Part shown: positions 22,945 through 34,400 of the stretch, one piece after another
Numbering within the stretch: the first letter of the stretch is position 1
Layout of the letters: each line of letters starts with the position of its first letter
Source: Heterocephalus glaber
Taxonomy: Eukaryota; Chordata; Mammalia; Rodentia; Bathyergidae
Direction of reading: 5' to 3'
NCBI RefSeq assembly: GCF_000247695.1
Contig: NW_004624781.1
Coordinates: 4,478,466-4,542,465, forward strand
Length of the DNA stretch: 64,000 bases
Translations under genes and position numbers: made by a program
Notes under the pieces: model-generated
Database searches by the model: none
Seen by the model: the letters and a program-made list of their open reading frames with translations, nothing else
Told to the model about the DNA's origin: nothing

Positions 22945-23601
22945 AAAAGAGTGAGCCGTCAGTCCTCCTGGTGACTTAGCTTTGCAGCCATTATCTCACC
23001 ATTGGGCAGTCTGATCAACTCATTTTTGATGAGCAAAAGTAGGTGAAGAGAAGTTCTGTGACTGGCTGAGTGAACTTCTGAGCTAGAACTTGAACCCAGA
23101 TCTCAGTTCATTCAGATCTCTGTTTTGGGAGGTTTACAAAAATGGAAAGTGTTCCTTGTTAGTCAAGCGAGCGGTTTTGAGGATGAACTTGGTGTTCCGA
23201 ATGGAGGATCAAAAGAGACCGCGGTCACTGGGCAGATGAGTTTTACATTAGTGCAGGAGGAGAAGATAAACTGTGGCCAGCTGTTTTCTGCCTTGAGGCT
23301 GACATGCCAACTCCTGAGATAAGCACCTGAGGCTGGCCGCAGGGTGGGCTGCTGGGAAGCCCCCCTGAAGGTCTCCTCTCTGCCACTCCTCCCTCTCAAC
23401 CCCACTTTCTCATCCACCTGCGCCCTCTCATGGTCCAAGTCCACTCCTGACCACCCTGAGAAGCCATCCCTGGCAGTACAAGCCACTGAATTCTTTCCTG
23501 GGAATCTCACTGACAGTTACTCTCTGCTATGTGTTGGACGGGTGCCTTTCCAACTTCGTGGATTCTGATCTTCAGTCAGAAATACATATTTTACTTTGCT
23601 C

Positions 23602-23657
23602 TTCTCGAACTCCTCCTGCCTCAGCTTCCCGAGTGCTGGGATTACAGGCGTGCCATC
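23602..23657 (-). mobile_element. B1 fragment
   Basis: Only the part ctcctcctgcctcagcttcc, gagtgctgggattacaggcg remains. Confidence 0.75.
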
Positions 23658-23942
23658 TGTCTCTTTCATTCTCTTATACACACAAATTCACACACAATGA
23701 AAACTCTATGGGACTTCATTACATCTCTCTAATGCCGTCAAGCCCTCTGAGGGTGTCCATCCCGACAACCGGAGTAAATGGCTCCTTGGCCATTTGTCCC
23801 TTGGCTCAAGGCCCTTTGTGACCCCCCCACGTCACAGTACCTGTTGTTCTCGGTGACACTGGACGTACTCTTCCTGCAAGGCGTTTCACCCTCTTAGGCA
23901 TAAAACTGTTCTCACTGTAAGAACTCAGGCCGCACTTCCCTG

Positions 23943-24021
23943 TTCCGGAAGCTCAGAGACACTGAGCCGTAATTTCCGGTTCCCCCAACTTCCGGTCCCG
24001 CACAAGTGCACCTCCATCCGG
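23943..24021. promoter_or_regulatory. Cluster of four ETS-type TTCCGG/ATCCGG cores
   Basis: TTCCGG occurs at 23,943-23,948, 23,974-23,979 and 23,990-23,995, and ATCCGG at 24,016-24,021, within 79 bp that are also locally CpG-richer. No transcript or repeat is recognised here. A regulatory role is inference. Confidence 0.3.
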
Positions 24022-24349
24022 TTTGTATCCCTAACACCTGTGTCCCGACAATGTCCCTCAGATGTTAATTGAAAATTAATAAAAGAACACGATTCTTCTG
24101 TTTCTTATCATTAACTAAACTTCTTCCGTTCCATATGATCCTAAACTCTCAGCCGTTTTAATGATGAAGTTTGTAGACGCTGTGGTGGAGGAGGGGGAGG
24201 GTGGATTCCGCAGTTTCCAGTCCAGCCAGTGGTGTTCGTTGCCCGGAGGGGATCAGGATTGTGAGAGCTGGAATGCATAAATATACAAATAAATAGTCAA
24301 TGCCTGACTTTTAAGTTGCTAAACAGATTATTTTAAAAGTCCACAGCTG

Positions 24350-24572
24350 AAGCAGGTGCAGTGGCAAATGTCTGTTGTGCCAGCTACTCAGGAGGCTGAG
24401 GCAGGCAGATTGCAAGTTTGAGCTCAACTTGCGCAATTTAGCAAGATCTTATTTTAAATTTTTTAAATGGGCTGGGAAGGCGATTCAGGGGTAGAGCATT
24501 CACCTAGCACGTTGGAGATGTTGGCTGGGCTGGATCCTCAGCACTGCAAGATGTTGAATAAATTTAAAAAAT
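24350..24572 (+). mobile_element. B1-ID composite SINE
   Basis: gtgcagtggcaaatgtctgt, aagatcttattttaaatttt, then ID half ggctgggaaggcgattcagg and atcctcagcactgcaagatg. Confidence 0.75.
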
Positions 24573-24716
24573 TAAAGCTCATGGCTAAGACAATCATCTT
24601 AAAAGCCAAGGCTTTTGATTTGAAGAGAAGAAGGGCTCAACGCCAGAGAAAGTAGGTCATAAGGTTTATGTCACAAGCAGCAGTTTGAGAAGTAGGTGAA
24701 AGCCAGTGTACTCCCC

Positions 24717-24734
24717 CACACACACACACACACA
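24717..24734. repeat. (CA)n microsatellite
   Basis: About nine CA units. Confidence 0.9.
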
Positions 24735-24847
24735 GCCGAAAGCCGAGTGAGGGACGGGCCCACCTGTGGCCTTAGAGGGGGAGGAGTCAGTTGGCAGGAG
24801 CAGACCTGGAAGGGTCGGATTAGGAGTTCAGCACTTAGAAGCTGAAG

Positions 24848-25035
24848 GGGCTGAGCATGCATGTAATCCCATCATTCTGGGAGGCTGAGACAGGACGATG
24901 GAAAGTACAAGCCCAGTCTGGGCAACTTAGCAGACCTTGCGCTCAAAATAAAAAATAGGGGAAAAAAATTAAAGCACTAAGAATGTAGCTCAATATAAAG
25001 ACCCTGGGTTCAATCCTCAGCACCACAGAAGGAGG
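24848..25035 (+). mobile_element. B1-ID composite SINE
   Basis: ggctgagcatgcatgtaatc, accttgcgctcaaaataaaa, then aagaatgtagctcaatataa, gggttcaatcctcagcacca. Confidence 0.78.
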
Positions 25036-25387
25036 AAGAGGAGGAAAGAAGGAGGGGGAGGAGCAGGCAATGCCCACTGGGCATCTGTTGCCACCCTGGT
25101 CTGTGTCAGGATCCACAGGAACTATACATCTGGCAGGGGAGGGGACCTGGGAAGCCCTGAGACTGCTCACTCATCCTACCATCCGAATTGGCACCCCTTC
25201 TTCTGGTCTGGGGTGCTGTGAAGAGGGGAAGCCCAACACCCAGGACTGGTGAACTGAACTAAAGCCCAAGATTGTGTCCCAGGATAAGCAGTTGTGGCCA
25301 TCCCAAGCCTTTACAGTTACAGAATACCTTCTTCATGTATTGCCAAAAATTGTCTGTTGTAAAAAATTGTAGATATTTGAAAAGAAT

Positions 25388-25533
25388 ACTGCCAGTGTGG
25401 TGGAACACACATCTGTAATCCCAGCAGACAGGAGGCAGAGGAAGGAAAATTACCACTAGTTCAAGGGCAGCCTAGTGAGACCCTGTTTCAGAATAGAATA
25501 GAATAGAATAGAAAGAATAGAATAGAATTTATT
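25388..25533 (+). mobile_element. B1-like SINE with (GAATA)n tail
   Basis: gccagtgtggtggaacacac, aatcccagcagacaggaggc, ccctgtttcagaataga. Its tail has become a GAATA microsatellite (25,491-25,528). Confidence 0.8.
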
Positions 25534-25639
25534 CCATCATCTGCTTACCCAGAGATAATCACTACTGGTCATCTCAGTTCTTCTAGACATTTCTGTCTGC
25601 TCTGCATATAAATTTTAATTATAATCTAGATTGTAACCT

Positions 25640-25852
25640 CTCTAAGATCAAGAACTGCATCTCTTTTTTTGTTGTTTTTTGTTTTTTGCTTTTTTTTGGT
25701 AGCAGGGATCAAACTTGGGACCTTGCACTTTCAAGGCAAGCATCTGAACCACTGAGCTAAATCCCTGGCCCGAGAACTGTATCTTATTTATTTCTTTAAC
25801 TCCAGTATGGAGGATAACAATGGATGCATGAAGGATGTTTAATCAGTATTTA
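25640..25852 (+). mobile_element. L2-like 3' end split by an ID
   Basis: gtaacctctctaagatcaag then, after the ID, atttctttaactccagtatg and ttaatcagtatttagttaat, resembling the L2 3' terminus. Confidence 0.4.
25662..25771 (-). mobile_element. ID SINE
   Basis: Poly(T), ggtagcagggatcaaacttg, gagctaaatccctggccc. Flanking gaactgcatct and gaactgtatct are the target duplication. Confidence 0.9.
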
Positions 25853-25866
25853 GTTAATTAGTTAAT

Positions 25867-25996
25867 TTTGTTGTTGTTTGAGACAGGGTCTTGATAGGCT
25901 GACTTTGAACTCACTATGTGGCTCAGGAGGAGGAACTCCTCCTGCCTCAGCCTCCTGAGTGCTGGGATCACCAGCATACACCAGCACACCCAGCTT
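25867..25996 (-). mobile_element. B1 SINE with target duplication
   Basis: gagacagggtcttgataggc, cctgcctcagcctcctgagt, agcacacccagctt. It is flanked by ttaattagttaa on both sides. Confidence 0.9.
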
Positions 25997-26017
25997 AATT
26001 AGTTAAAATTTTTATGC

Positions 26018-26194
26018 AGTGTTTGGGATTGAACTCGGGGGCTCTCTACCTCCAAGTTACACTCTCAGCCCTTTTTATTTTTTATTTTGAGACAGGGTCT
26101 TGCTAAGCTATCAGGCTGGCCTGGAATTCACCATCCTCTTGCTTCAGCCTCTGAAGTAGCTGAGATTATAGGCATGTACCATCACGCCCGGCTT
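26018..26194 (-). mobile_element. B1-ID composite SINE
   Basis: Antisense ID half (gggattgaactcgggggctc) then B1 half (gagacagggtcttgctaagc to accatcacgcccggctt). Confidence 0.82.
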
Positions 26195-26389
26195 GATTAA
26201 TTAATTTTTGAATAAAAACTGTCTGAAAATCCCAATGGGCCAAGAAAAAGAATCTATTTTCAATTATTATTGCAGATGACTTTTGGACACTGTGAATCTG
26301 AGGCACTCTAAGGAGTTGGTTGGGGGAGAAAGTCCCTGGGGGTTGAGGGGGGGATTTTTGAATCCTACTGTTAAGAAGCCCCAGCCAGA

Positions 26390-26505
26390 GCTGGGCGTGG
26401 GTGGCGCACGCCTGTAATGCCAGCACTTAGGAGGCTGAGGCAGGAGAATCGCCATGAGTTTGAGGTCAGCTGGGGCTACAGAGTGAACTTAAAGGTCAGC
26501 CAAGC
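26390..26505 (+). mobile_element. B1-like SINE
   Basis: gctgggcgtgggtggcgcac, gccagcacttaggaggctga, tgagtttgaggtcagctggg. It lacks a clear poly(A) tail. Confidence 0.8.
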
Positions 26506-27985
26506 CCCAGTCAGGTCTTTAGGTGATAAATGACCCAACACATTTTCTAAGACTTTGTCCCGTTCTCCTTCAGGTAGCCCAAAGTACCTTTGCTAGGCAA
26601 GGGGAAGCCAGCATGGTTCTAGGTCCCAGCTGGTGGTGGGAGTGGTTTACAAGAGTAGTATGAACCCTCTTCCTCCCTCTGCCCATCATAGCCCTTCCTT
26701 GTCTCTGTGAGCTCCCTTCAGTCTCCCTGACCACCATTGCAGCTCCCACCTGGGGAGCAGAGAGCTCCAGGGATGCTCCTGTTTCCCTTGTCAGCTGCTT
26801 CCTGGAGCCAGGGAGCCAGGGCTGGGCAGCGGTCTCACCTGCATCCCTGCCCCTGCCTGTCCTTTTCTGCCTTCTCTTTCACTTTCTGGTTCCTCCTTCT
26901 GCCACTTCCTCAGCCCCAAACCTCATGGGACTGCAGACTCTCCAGGCAAAAAGGGCCCCTCCCTGTCATGGCCCATGTGGGAAACTGCTCAAGGTCATAG
27001 AGCAGGTCTGGGCCAGGCTGGGAAGCCAGCCCAAGCCTCCTTCCAGTTCTTTGGGCACAGAGCCGGAGCTCTGCAGCCTCCGGGGAAGGAGAGAGGAGCC
27101 CCTACTGCTGATCTTGGGGACAGCTGACCCCAGGGCGGCCTCCTCCTCCTGCTTCTCCTTTGGGGTCTCAATCCTAGCTCTCTCCTGTTCCTGCTTTGCC
27201 ATGAGGCCCTGGTGCCCCTGGCTGGGTCATGAATTCTGGGGTGGGGTTGGAAGCGGTGGAAGGGCTCCAGCTCAGAACAAGTAGGCTTGATAGGAAGGCC
27301 AGAATCTGCCACCTGCTGGCTAGATTCAAGTTTCTAGCAAATTCTTCCTGGTCTTTCCATGTTGCTGTGATCACTGTGACCTTGAAATCCAAGCTCTCTG
27401 TCCTCAGGGACCCCATCTCCCTCCTCCCACTCAAGTCCCAGCTGTTAACCCCATGTGCATCAGCAGCCCACCCCCAGGGGTTTGTGTATGAAGCTGGCTC
27501 TGGCAGCACTGAGGAGACATTTCAGGCAGTGTGGCAGGCAAGTGTCAGGGAGGGGCTGGGGACACAGGATAGAGCTTCCTAGAATCTGCAGATGCAACCT
27601 TGAAGCTGCTCATCTCTCTCTGAGTACGGCTGACGCTTTTGTTCTTGTTACTGAATTCAAATTCCAAGGGAAGACAGGCTGCAGGTTGTTCCCAAATAGG
27701 AAACACACGGAGGGCCAGGAGTTTCTGCCAACCTCCCTTGGGGACTGTTTCCTCCCTGCACTGCAGGCCTGCAGGCCCCAGAGGGATCTGGTAATGCTTC
27801 CCCTGGCCAAGGTTAGTGTCTGCCTCTACACCATCACTGCAGCCATTCCAAGCAGGAACAGGGGCAGGGTGTGGAGCAGTTTTCAGCATGAAGTCATTTC
27901 CCACAGCAAAGGAGCAGTCACATCCTGCACAGCCCATGGGCACCCAGAGCCAGGAGAATCTAAAGCACCTGAGCTACACTGAATG

Positions 27986-28049
27986 TGACGATCCTCCTGC
28001 CTCAGCCTCCTGAGTGCTGGGGTTACAGGCGTGCACCACCAGGCTGGCC
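27986..28049 (-). mobile_element. B1 fragment
   Basis: atcctcctgcctcagcctcc, tgagtgctggggttacaggc, gtgcaccacca. Confidence 0.8.
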
Positions 28050-28604
28050 TCTCCTACATCTTTAGAGACTTAAAACTGTGTGCAGGCCATACCCTAACTA
28101 GCAGAGGATCAGCATAACAGACCAGGCACAGAATCCACCCTGGCACATGAAGAATTGTAAGGCCATAGACTGGAACAGGGAACTAGTGGGTCACTTACTG
28201 AGCACAATGGGGGAAAGTGGGCCCCTGGGGTTGGAGGGGGAGCAAAGTAGACCCTGACCTGAGATAATTTACTGTAATAAACAATGATTGGCAAGCTGCT
28301 CAGCAGGCCCGGAATCGAGGACCAGTAGGACAGAAGTACTGATGTCAGGGACCCCACTCTGAGAAGGAGCTTGTGGGCACCAGGCTTCCAATGAGCTCAG
28401 TTTCCTTCAAGCCCAGGCTTTGTGAACTGACCTGGAGCAGAACCCCCCCCCCCCGGGGCTGTCAGGTCCTGTCGGAAGCTGCCCTCTGTTTCCCTCTTCC
28501 TGGTAGACTTGTTTGACCACTAGCGCTACACAATGGCTTGGCCTCAGGGACCTCCCAGCTGCTGCCATAATGGAAACCTCAGCTGCAGGACCAGGAAGGG
28601 ACCT

Positions 28605-28700
28605 ATGAATTGTCCCCACTCCTCATTGTATAGATGGAGAAAATGTGTGCAGAGAGGAAAAGCGGCTTACTCCATGTCACACAGGCCACCCCTGCAGCCC
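28605..28700 (-). mobile_element. MIR relic
   Basis: Antisense MIR: ttgtatagatggagaaaatg, agaggaaaagcggcttactc, catgtcacacaggcc. Confidence 0.55.
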
Positions 28701-29340
28701 CGCTGCCTGTCTTGGGCCCTCCCAAGTGGCCTGCAGCGCCCAGCTTGCAGCCTGCCCGCTCTTCACCTGGACAGCCCCGGCTTGGTGTGGCGGCTTAGGT
28801 GTGCGCCATCCTTGAAACAAGATGGGCCCTGCTGTCCTCTTGGGACAGGCTCCCCCCATATCTGGGTCTCCTGTGACCCTGGACCCAGAAGACCCACATC
28901 CCCAGGACTGAGTGACCTTCCTGAAAACTGGAAGAGCAGAATCATTTAGAGCACCCCTGCAGACCCACCGAGCCAGGGGTGTGGAGTCATGCTTTGTCAC
29001 CCTTGAATTGCCATTCGCATGTAGGACACTGGTTTCCCCAGACCCCAGACAGCTGCTGAATAACAGAGCAGTAGATCTCAACGGGGGTGATTTTGATACC
29101 CCGAGGGACCCTGGGTAATATCTGGGATGTTTCTGGTGGTCATAAGTGAGTAGGGTTGGTGTGGCATCTGATTGGCCAAGGCCAGGGATTCTGTAAACAT
29201 CTCACAGTGCATGGGATGCCCCCTGCCCCCAGCCAAGAATCATCTGGCCTGGAAACACCAATGGTGGCAAGATGAATGGAGGAGACACCATGTCTCCGTA
29301 GCTACAGAGCCCGGCTGTCACTCCAGAGAGGAGAAGGGGC

Positions 29341-29372
29341 TGTGTGTGTGTGTGTGTCTGTGTGTGTGTGTG
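29341..29372. repeat. (TG)n microsatellite with one interruption
   Basis: tgtgtgtgtgtgtgtg, then tc, then more TG units. It lies about 100 bp beyond the inferred CORO2B cleavage site. Confidence 0.9.
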
Positions 29373-29470
29373 GTGATGGGGTGTTGACCATCAAGGCATC
29401 AAGAGCAGGAACCACCCAAGGGCCAAATGAGATGGCCACGCCCAGCCCAGCCGTGATAACTTGAAAACAT

Positions 29471-29476
29471 TTTATT
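29471..29476 (-). promoter_or_regulatory. CORO2B: Candidate CORO2B polyadenylation signal AATAAA
   Basis: On the minus strand it reads GAAATAAAATG. It is the first canonical AATAAA after the CORO2B stop, about 1.58 kb downstream. Cleavage would fall roughly 10-30 bases further on, near 29,445-29,461. Confidence 0.6.
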
Positions 29477-30369
29477 TCAATTCTATCCTTGGGAGGCAGC
29501 ATAAATAATCACAGAAGACCGCAAAGGTCAATGGGGAAGAAGAAAAGAAAGTTGAAAGTGAGGAGGGGGTGAGGAGAGCTGGCACTGTCTACTGCAGGGA
29601 GGGCAGGGAGACCCTGTCCCCTGGGGGGAGTGTGGGGGCTCCCTGCCCGCTCCCCAGGGTCTCCGTGGACAAGACTCCTGCAGGTGCCCTGGGAAGGGCA
29701 GGTGGAGAGCGTCCCTGTCCAGCAGTTTCCAGCCAATGAGAGACAGAGACACTCACTTCTGGAGTCCCAGGTCCTCCCAAACTGCGACTTTTCTGAAAAC
29801 AGTGCTTTTGGATTTAGCATGGATGGTGAGAAATGCAAGGAGAAAAAGAGGAGGAGAGAAATGAAATTGTGCAGATGACCGAATGGAACATGGCATCTTA
29901 CAGTGCTGTGCACCCTGGGGCCGCTTTCTCTGTCCTTGGCCACACAGTGGGGCAGAGGTGAGGCTCGGCGACATCCCAGGGGTCAAAGAACTGAGTAAAC
30001 GTTAAAGTGCTGTCCTATGGGGTGGCTGTGGCCATTCTACGTGCATAAGGCTGCAAGTGGCTGAGAGACACACGGGGTCCCCAGAAGCCATCAAACCCTG
30101 CTCTGCATGCCCGGGACCAAGCTCCACTCTTCTCAGCCTTGGCTTCCGGAGGAAGAGGCCTCGTCTCAGATGGAGTCTCCTGGGGCGGAGCCAAGGGTGC
30201 AGGCCAGGAGGGTCCGGGGGCACCAAGCGTCCTCAACCGGGCAGTGTGGCACACTGGCACTACTGGTATCGGCTGATGGTGGAAGTGGGGAAACCCATGG
30301 GGGAGCGGCATCTGGATGCAGGGCAGGGGGCCTGGCCTTGGGGTCTGGACACCCAGGGTCCACTATTGA

Positions 30370-30470
30370 CCTGCCGGGTGACTCAGTACATTGCTCCGCA
30401 TTGCAACCCTCAGTCGAGTCATTTGACAAATGGGGACGAGAGTCCCTACCCTGCCTAGCTCACGAATTCA
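30370..30470 (+). mobile_element. Possible MIR relic in the CORO2B 3' UTR
   Basis: tgcaaccctcagtcgagtca, tttgacaaatggggacgaga, gtccctaccctgcctagctc resemble a MIR core. It is weak. Confidence 0.4.
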
Positions 30471-30697
30471 ATGCGAAAAGGGTGTGCAAGAGCTCAGAAG
30501 AGAATCACGGGAAGGCGAGGGTCACATGGCCTTTGAAAGCGTCCTCTTCATTCCCTGAAGACAAGGGGCGGGAGGGGAAGAGCCAGAAAGGTGAGTCAGG
30601 TTCCAGGGCTGCTGGGACACAGGGGACCCTGGCCTGAGGTCCAGCCCCACTGTGGGCCCAGCAGGGACCCAGAACCGGGAGTCCCCACAAGTCCTGG

Positions 30698-30739
30698 CAG
30701 CCCCTTGGCAGGGAAAAGTTCAAGTTCTAAGTCGAGCTG
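30698..30739. repeat. 42-bp direct repeat, copy 1 (3' UTR)
   Basis: It matches 31,531-31,572 at 38 of 42 bases, with cagggaaaagttcaagttct and then aagtc identical. It is not part of any SINE here. Confidence 0.9.
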
Positions 30740-31053
30740 GGATCTGCGTCCCTCTCTGTCCCTGTCCATGGAGGGTACCCCTTGGGGAGTCCGTGGTCCT
30801 GGCCCAGCCAAGGGAAAGCCTGGCTCCTGGGGAACAAAAGGGGTGTGGGTGGGATTCTCCAGGAGAGGCTGGGGACTAAGATTAGCATGAGGTCAGGAGG
30901 TCAAGGGTCGGCTTCCAGTTGTTGAGGTTAAAGGTGGGGTCCCCAGGTTGGCCCCCAGCTCCAGTCCTGGCTCTGTCTCTGGGGCCACTGCATAAGGGAA
31001 GTGAAGAGACGAGTGGAAACCACGGAGAGATCAGCTTGGAGGGCAGCCCAGAG

Positions 31054-31185
31054 CTAGCAGTTCTTGGGGCTGTTGCGCAAGTTTTTCAGTTCCAGCTGGA
31101 GCTGCCGAATTCGGACGTCCTTCTGAGCCAGTTCCTCCTTCAACCGCCTGATCTCGTCCTGCTGCCGGAAGAACATCCGGAGGAG
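31054..31185 (-). CDS. CORO2B: CORO2B last coding exon, residues 438-480 and stop
   Basis: It encodes 43 residues from [11 protein letters not shown] to RNSPKNC, then TAG at 31,054-31,056. The acceptor is ctcccaccccag before CTCCTC. The sequence has leucine/isoleucine heptads ([20 protein letters not shown]), as expected for the C-terminal coiled coil that oligomerises coronins. The ending SPKNC matches the human protein as remembered, which fixes the C-terminus. The exon continues into the 3' UTR. Confidence 0.95.
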   Translation of the reverse strand, partial: LLRMFFRQQDEIRRLKEELAQKDVRIRQLQLELKNLRNSPKNC

Positions 31186-31438
31186 CTGGGGTGGGAGAGA
31201 CGGCCAGCCGAGGAGGCCAGGAGAGACGTGAGGAGGGGTTCGGGAAGGGTCTCAGGCACCCCGCCATGCCTCTCTCCCAGCCTCTCATGGTCCTCACCCG
31301 GCTCGGTCTGGGTCCTGCTCCTCTCCAAGGAAGGAGGAAAGAAAATCCAGCCTTCCTAGCTCACTGATCCATCGCTCAAAAGGGGTCCAAACCTGAAGAT
31401 CTCTTTACCATCCTGGATGAAAACTTTTCTAGTGTTTT

Positions 31439-31484
<46 letters not shown>

Positions 31485-34400
31485 GAATCCATTTCCTTTG
31501 CACTGAGGTGCATCCCCAGGCCATTTGAGACAGCCCATTGACAGGGAAAAGTTCAAGTTCTAAGTCAAGTTGTTCTCGCCTAAGTACTTAGTTCTTAGTC
31601 TAAGTCTAAATTGTTACATTCCCCAGACTGAGCTCAAAATTGGCATCTTCCTGCCTCAGCCTCCCAGCATGCAAGGATTATATACATGCACCCAACCTGG
31701 CTTGCATCCTTCTCTTATTATGAAGATTTATTATCTTATTATCTTATTAAGAAGATTGTAATGCTGGGGTCCAACACAGACCCTTACGTAAGCTAGGCAT
31801 ACGCTGTACCACATACCTAGCCCTAGAACTTAGCTTTTGAAACACAAGGCTATGACAGAAACACTAGAGTTTTCACTGGGCAAAGCACAGTGTCTTGGCA
31901 GATCCTCACTCAATCATTCCTTGGATGGACCAGTTTCTCCATTTCTTCTGTAAGACACATCAATAGGTGGCTACAAGCACTCTGGAAGGCTGCAGGCTAC
32001 CCATGGACCCCCTAACAAAGAGTCAAGTGTCATCCACGGTCACTTGTATTTGTGTGACTCTGATCTGAATTGCATTTGCTATTGTATGTTTTTTTTTTTT
32101 TGGTACCAAGGATTGAACTCGGGTCCTTGTGCTTGCAAGGCAAACAACGGAACCATTGAGCTAAATCCCTGGCCCTGCATTTGCTATTGTAATTGCACAA
32201 TTTTTTTTGAGACGGTCTCACCATGTAGTCCAGGCTGGCCTCAAATTCAAGGCAATCCTCCTGCCTCAGCTTCCTGAGTGTTGGAATTACAGGTGTGCAC
32301 CACCATGCCCAGCATTTTTGTCCTTATAGTAAATAATTATCTGCACAGTTGTGCCTGCCACATTCTCAAAACTTCTTTGCATAGATTTTTAGATCCATTT
32401 TTGTCACCAAAAAAAGCTTCATTAAGGTATAGTTTGGATTCCATAAAACTCACCATTTTTACTGCAAATATGTGTTAATAAAAACAAAAATTTTAAAAAT
32501 TCAGCATCTACACCTATAATTCAATGATTTTTAGTAAGTTACCGAGCTACACAACTGTAAATCACACTCTCAGCCCCAAGTTCTCATCGGCTGGTCCCAG
32601 TCAGCTGTGGTGCTTAAAACTACAGATAGCGCCAGGGGCCACAGGCTTGAGCAAGCTCTTCCCAAGGAGGAAGATGCCCGGCTTTGGTGCAGAGGGACCA
32701 TGGTGTCTGCCTGGTCTGTACAGAGACCCTTGGAAGTCTGCCCCCAGGTTCTCAGTTCTGATGACTCAGTGTTCCTTGACTTAGTGCTCCCCAGCCTGCC
32801 TCCTCCATACCTGGTGCCACAACTGAGTTCAGGCTTCACTGCTGCCCAGCTGCGCTGGTGCAGCAACTCATCTACAGCAACTCAATCCACAGAAACTGGG
32901 GGATAATAAACATCTGTGGGTTTAAGTCATTAAGTTCTGGGGTAATTTGTTACGCAGCAGTGGATAGGTGATAAAGCTGGCCTCTTTTCTGGAGCACTTT
33001 ATATGGATTATCTTTTTAATGTCCACCGAATTTTCTATCCCCATTTTACCACAAGGAAATGGACGTAGAAAGGTCAGGAAACTTGCTCAGTCACAGGGAG
33101 GAAGAGGAGGGGCCAGCAGCCACTTCTGGTCTAGCATGTGGCACATGGCTAAGCTGAGCAGCCCTGGCGCCTGGGCCTGGGGGAGACGCATTGGAAGGAG
33201 ATCAGACAAGGCCCAGCTCTAGGTGCCCCTGAATGAGCTTCGTTGCACCCCACGTGGTCCCCGGAGCCTTTCCTAAAGAGCCAGCCTCTTCCACAAGACC
33301 AGGAAGTGTCACAGCTCATCACTGCCACACCCTGGGGAGGAAGGCACAGCCCCACCATGTACAACTCCTACGACAGTAACATCCTCAAATGGTTTCAGAG
33401 GAGATGCCAGCTCCTCGTTCCTGCATTTGAGGGCGGGATGTGTGTGGCCGCACCTGTGACACCCCAGCCTCTATTTATTGGGGTCAGAGGCAGTGCAAGT
33501 CGGCGGTAGGCTACTTACGGTATTTGTCCCTGAAAGACAAATGCCTCAGAGTGCACTGGCTTCTGGGCCTGAAGCCTGTAATTGAAACGTAAAGGTCTCA
33601 CTCCTCCAGGGCCCATGGAGGCAGTAATATCCTTTACCTCGTTCTCTGTCCTGGGTGGGACATTTTCTAATAAATCTATGCCGTTGACCACGACGCTCTT
33701 CTTCTCTCTGATGGGAGCTTTAAACACCACTTTGGAGGACCTCTTGTAGCCCTCCTTCAGGGACATCAGCACGGGGTCTAGGAAGCAGGAAGGGCATCAC
33801 ATTGACCACTGCTGGACAGCACTGGGTGTCAGGGGCTGTGGGCAGGGGATGGGAAGAGCGAGGCCGAAGGCAAGGGGCAGCCTCTGGCCTCCTCTGTGAG
33901 GTACCTCGGTTGATGCCGCCCAGCCACTCATCCGGGGTCAGAGCTGGCTCTGTGCCCGGCGTCATGGGGTAAATGTCTTCCTGGTAGGAATCCGACTGCA
34001 GGGGCAGCAGGAGGGAGTGAGACAGCCTTGCTCCCGGCCAGACCCCACCCATGCTACTCACTTTCCTGCTTCCAGCCTTGCTCTTGGGGTGCCTCCCGAC
34101 TGGCCGCTTCCCCTCCCACCGACAGCAGCAACCCCACTGTCCCCTCAGGCAGTGCCTCCCTCCTTCCACCCCAAGTTGGGCCTGAAGACGCCGCCTGCAT
34201 CTGGGCTTCTCCTATGGACAGTGGTGAGCAAGCTACGATTCCATACAGGGGACCCTGGAGCCGCACTCACCCTCCGGGGCACAATCATGGAGATGGGCTC
34301 GATCAGCCCCTTGAGAGTCACCAGCTTGTAGAAGCGGAACACCTCGCAGGCCGACACGTCCAGCCCATGCTTGGGCATGACCCCTGTGGGGAAACACACG

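Larger units (their letters stand above)
1..29454. other. Region 3' of CORO2B, no gene supported
   Basis: No open frame here resembles a protein except L1 relics, and no splice-bounded exon is recognisable. In human, ANP32A lies beyond CORO2B in convergent orientation, but none of its leucine-rich or acidic-tail exons is seen. Stretches with nothing I can classify are 1-305, 1,223-2,512, 5,033-6,630, 6,740-7,150, 8,345-8,890, 14,265-14,700, 17,243-17,640, 21,600-22,085, 22,430-22,790, 22,945-23,600, 24,040-24,350, 26,506-27,985 and 28,700-29,340. Confidence 0.7.
29455..31053 (-). other. CORO2B: CORO2B 3' untranslated region (inferred extent)
   Basis: This is about 1.6 kb of GC-rich, nearly SINE-free sequence running from the stop codon to the first AATAAA on the minus strand. 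The absence of B1 and ID elements, which are frequent on both sides, supports a transcribed and constrained stretch. It contains a possible MIR relic near 30,370-30,470 and one copy of a 42-bp repeat (30,698-30,739). The 3' boundary is inferred from the polyadenylation signal only. Confidence 0.6.
31186..33637 (-). other. CORO2B: Last CORO2B intron
   Basis: It is 2,452 bp between the last two coding exons. It contains a 40-bp (TC)n tract, a broken composite SINE with a 42-bp insert, an ID, a B1, an MLT1-like LTR end and a MIR relic. The stretch 33,130-33,637 holds nothing I recognise. Confidence 0.9.

Noticed and set aside
1..29454. A second gene such as ANP32A downstream of CORO2B
   Set aside because: Human synteny suggests it as a neighbour, but no leucine-rich-repeat or acidic-tail exon was found. 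It probably lies beyond the left edge.
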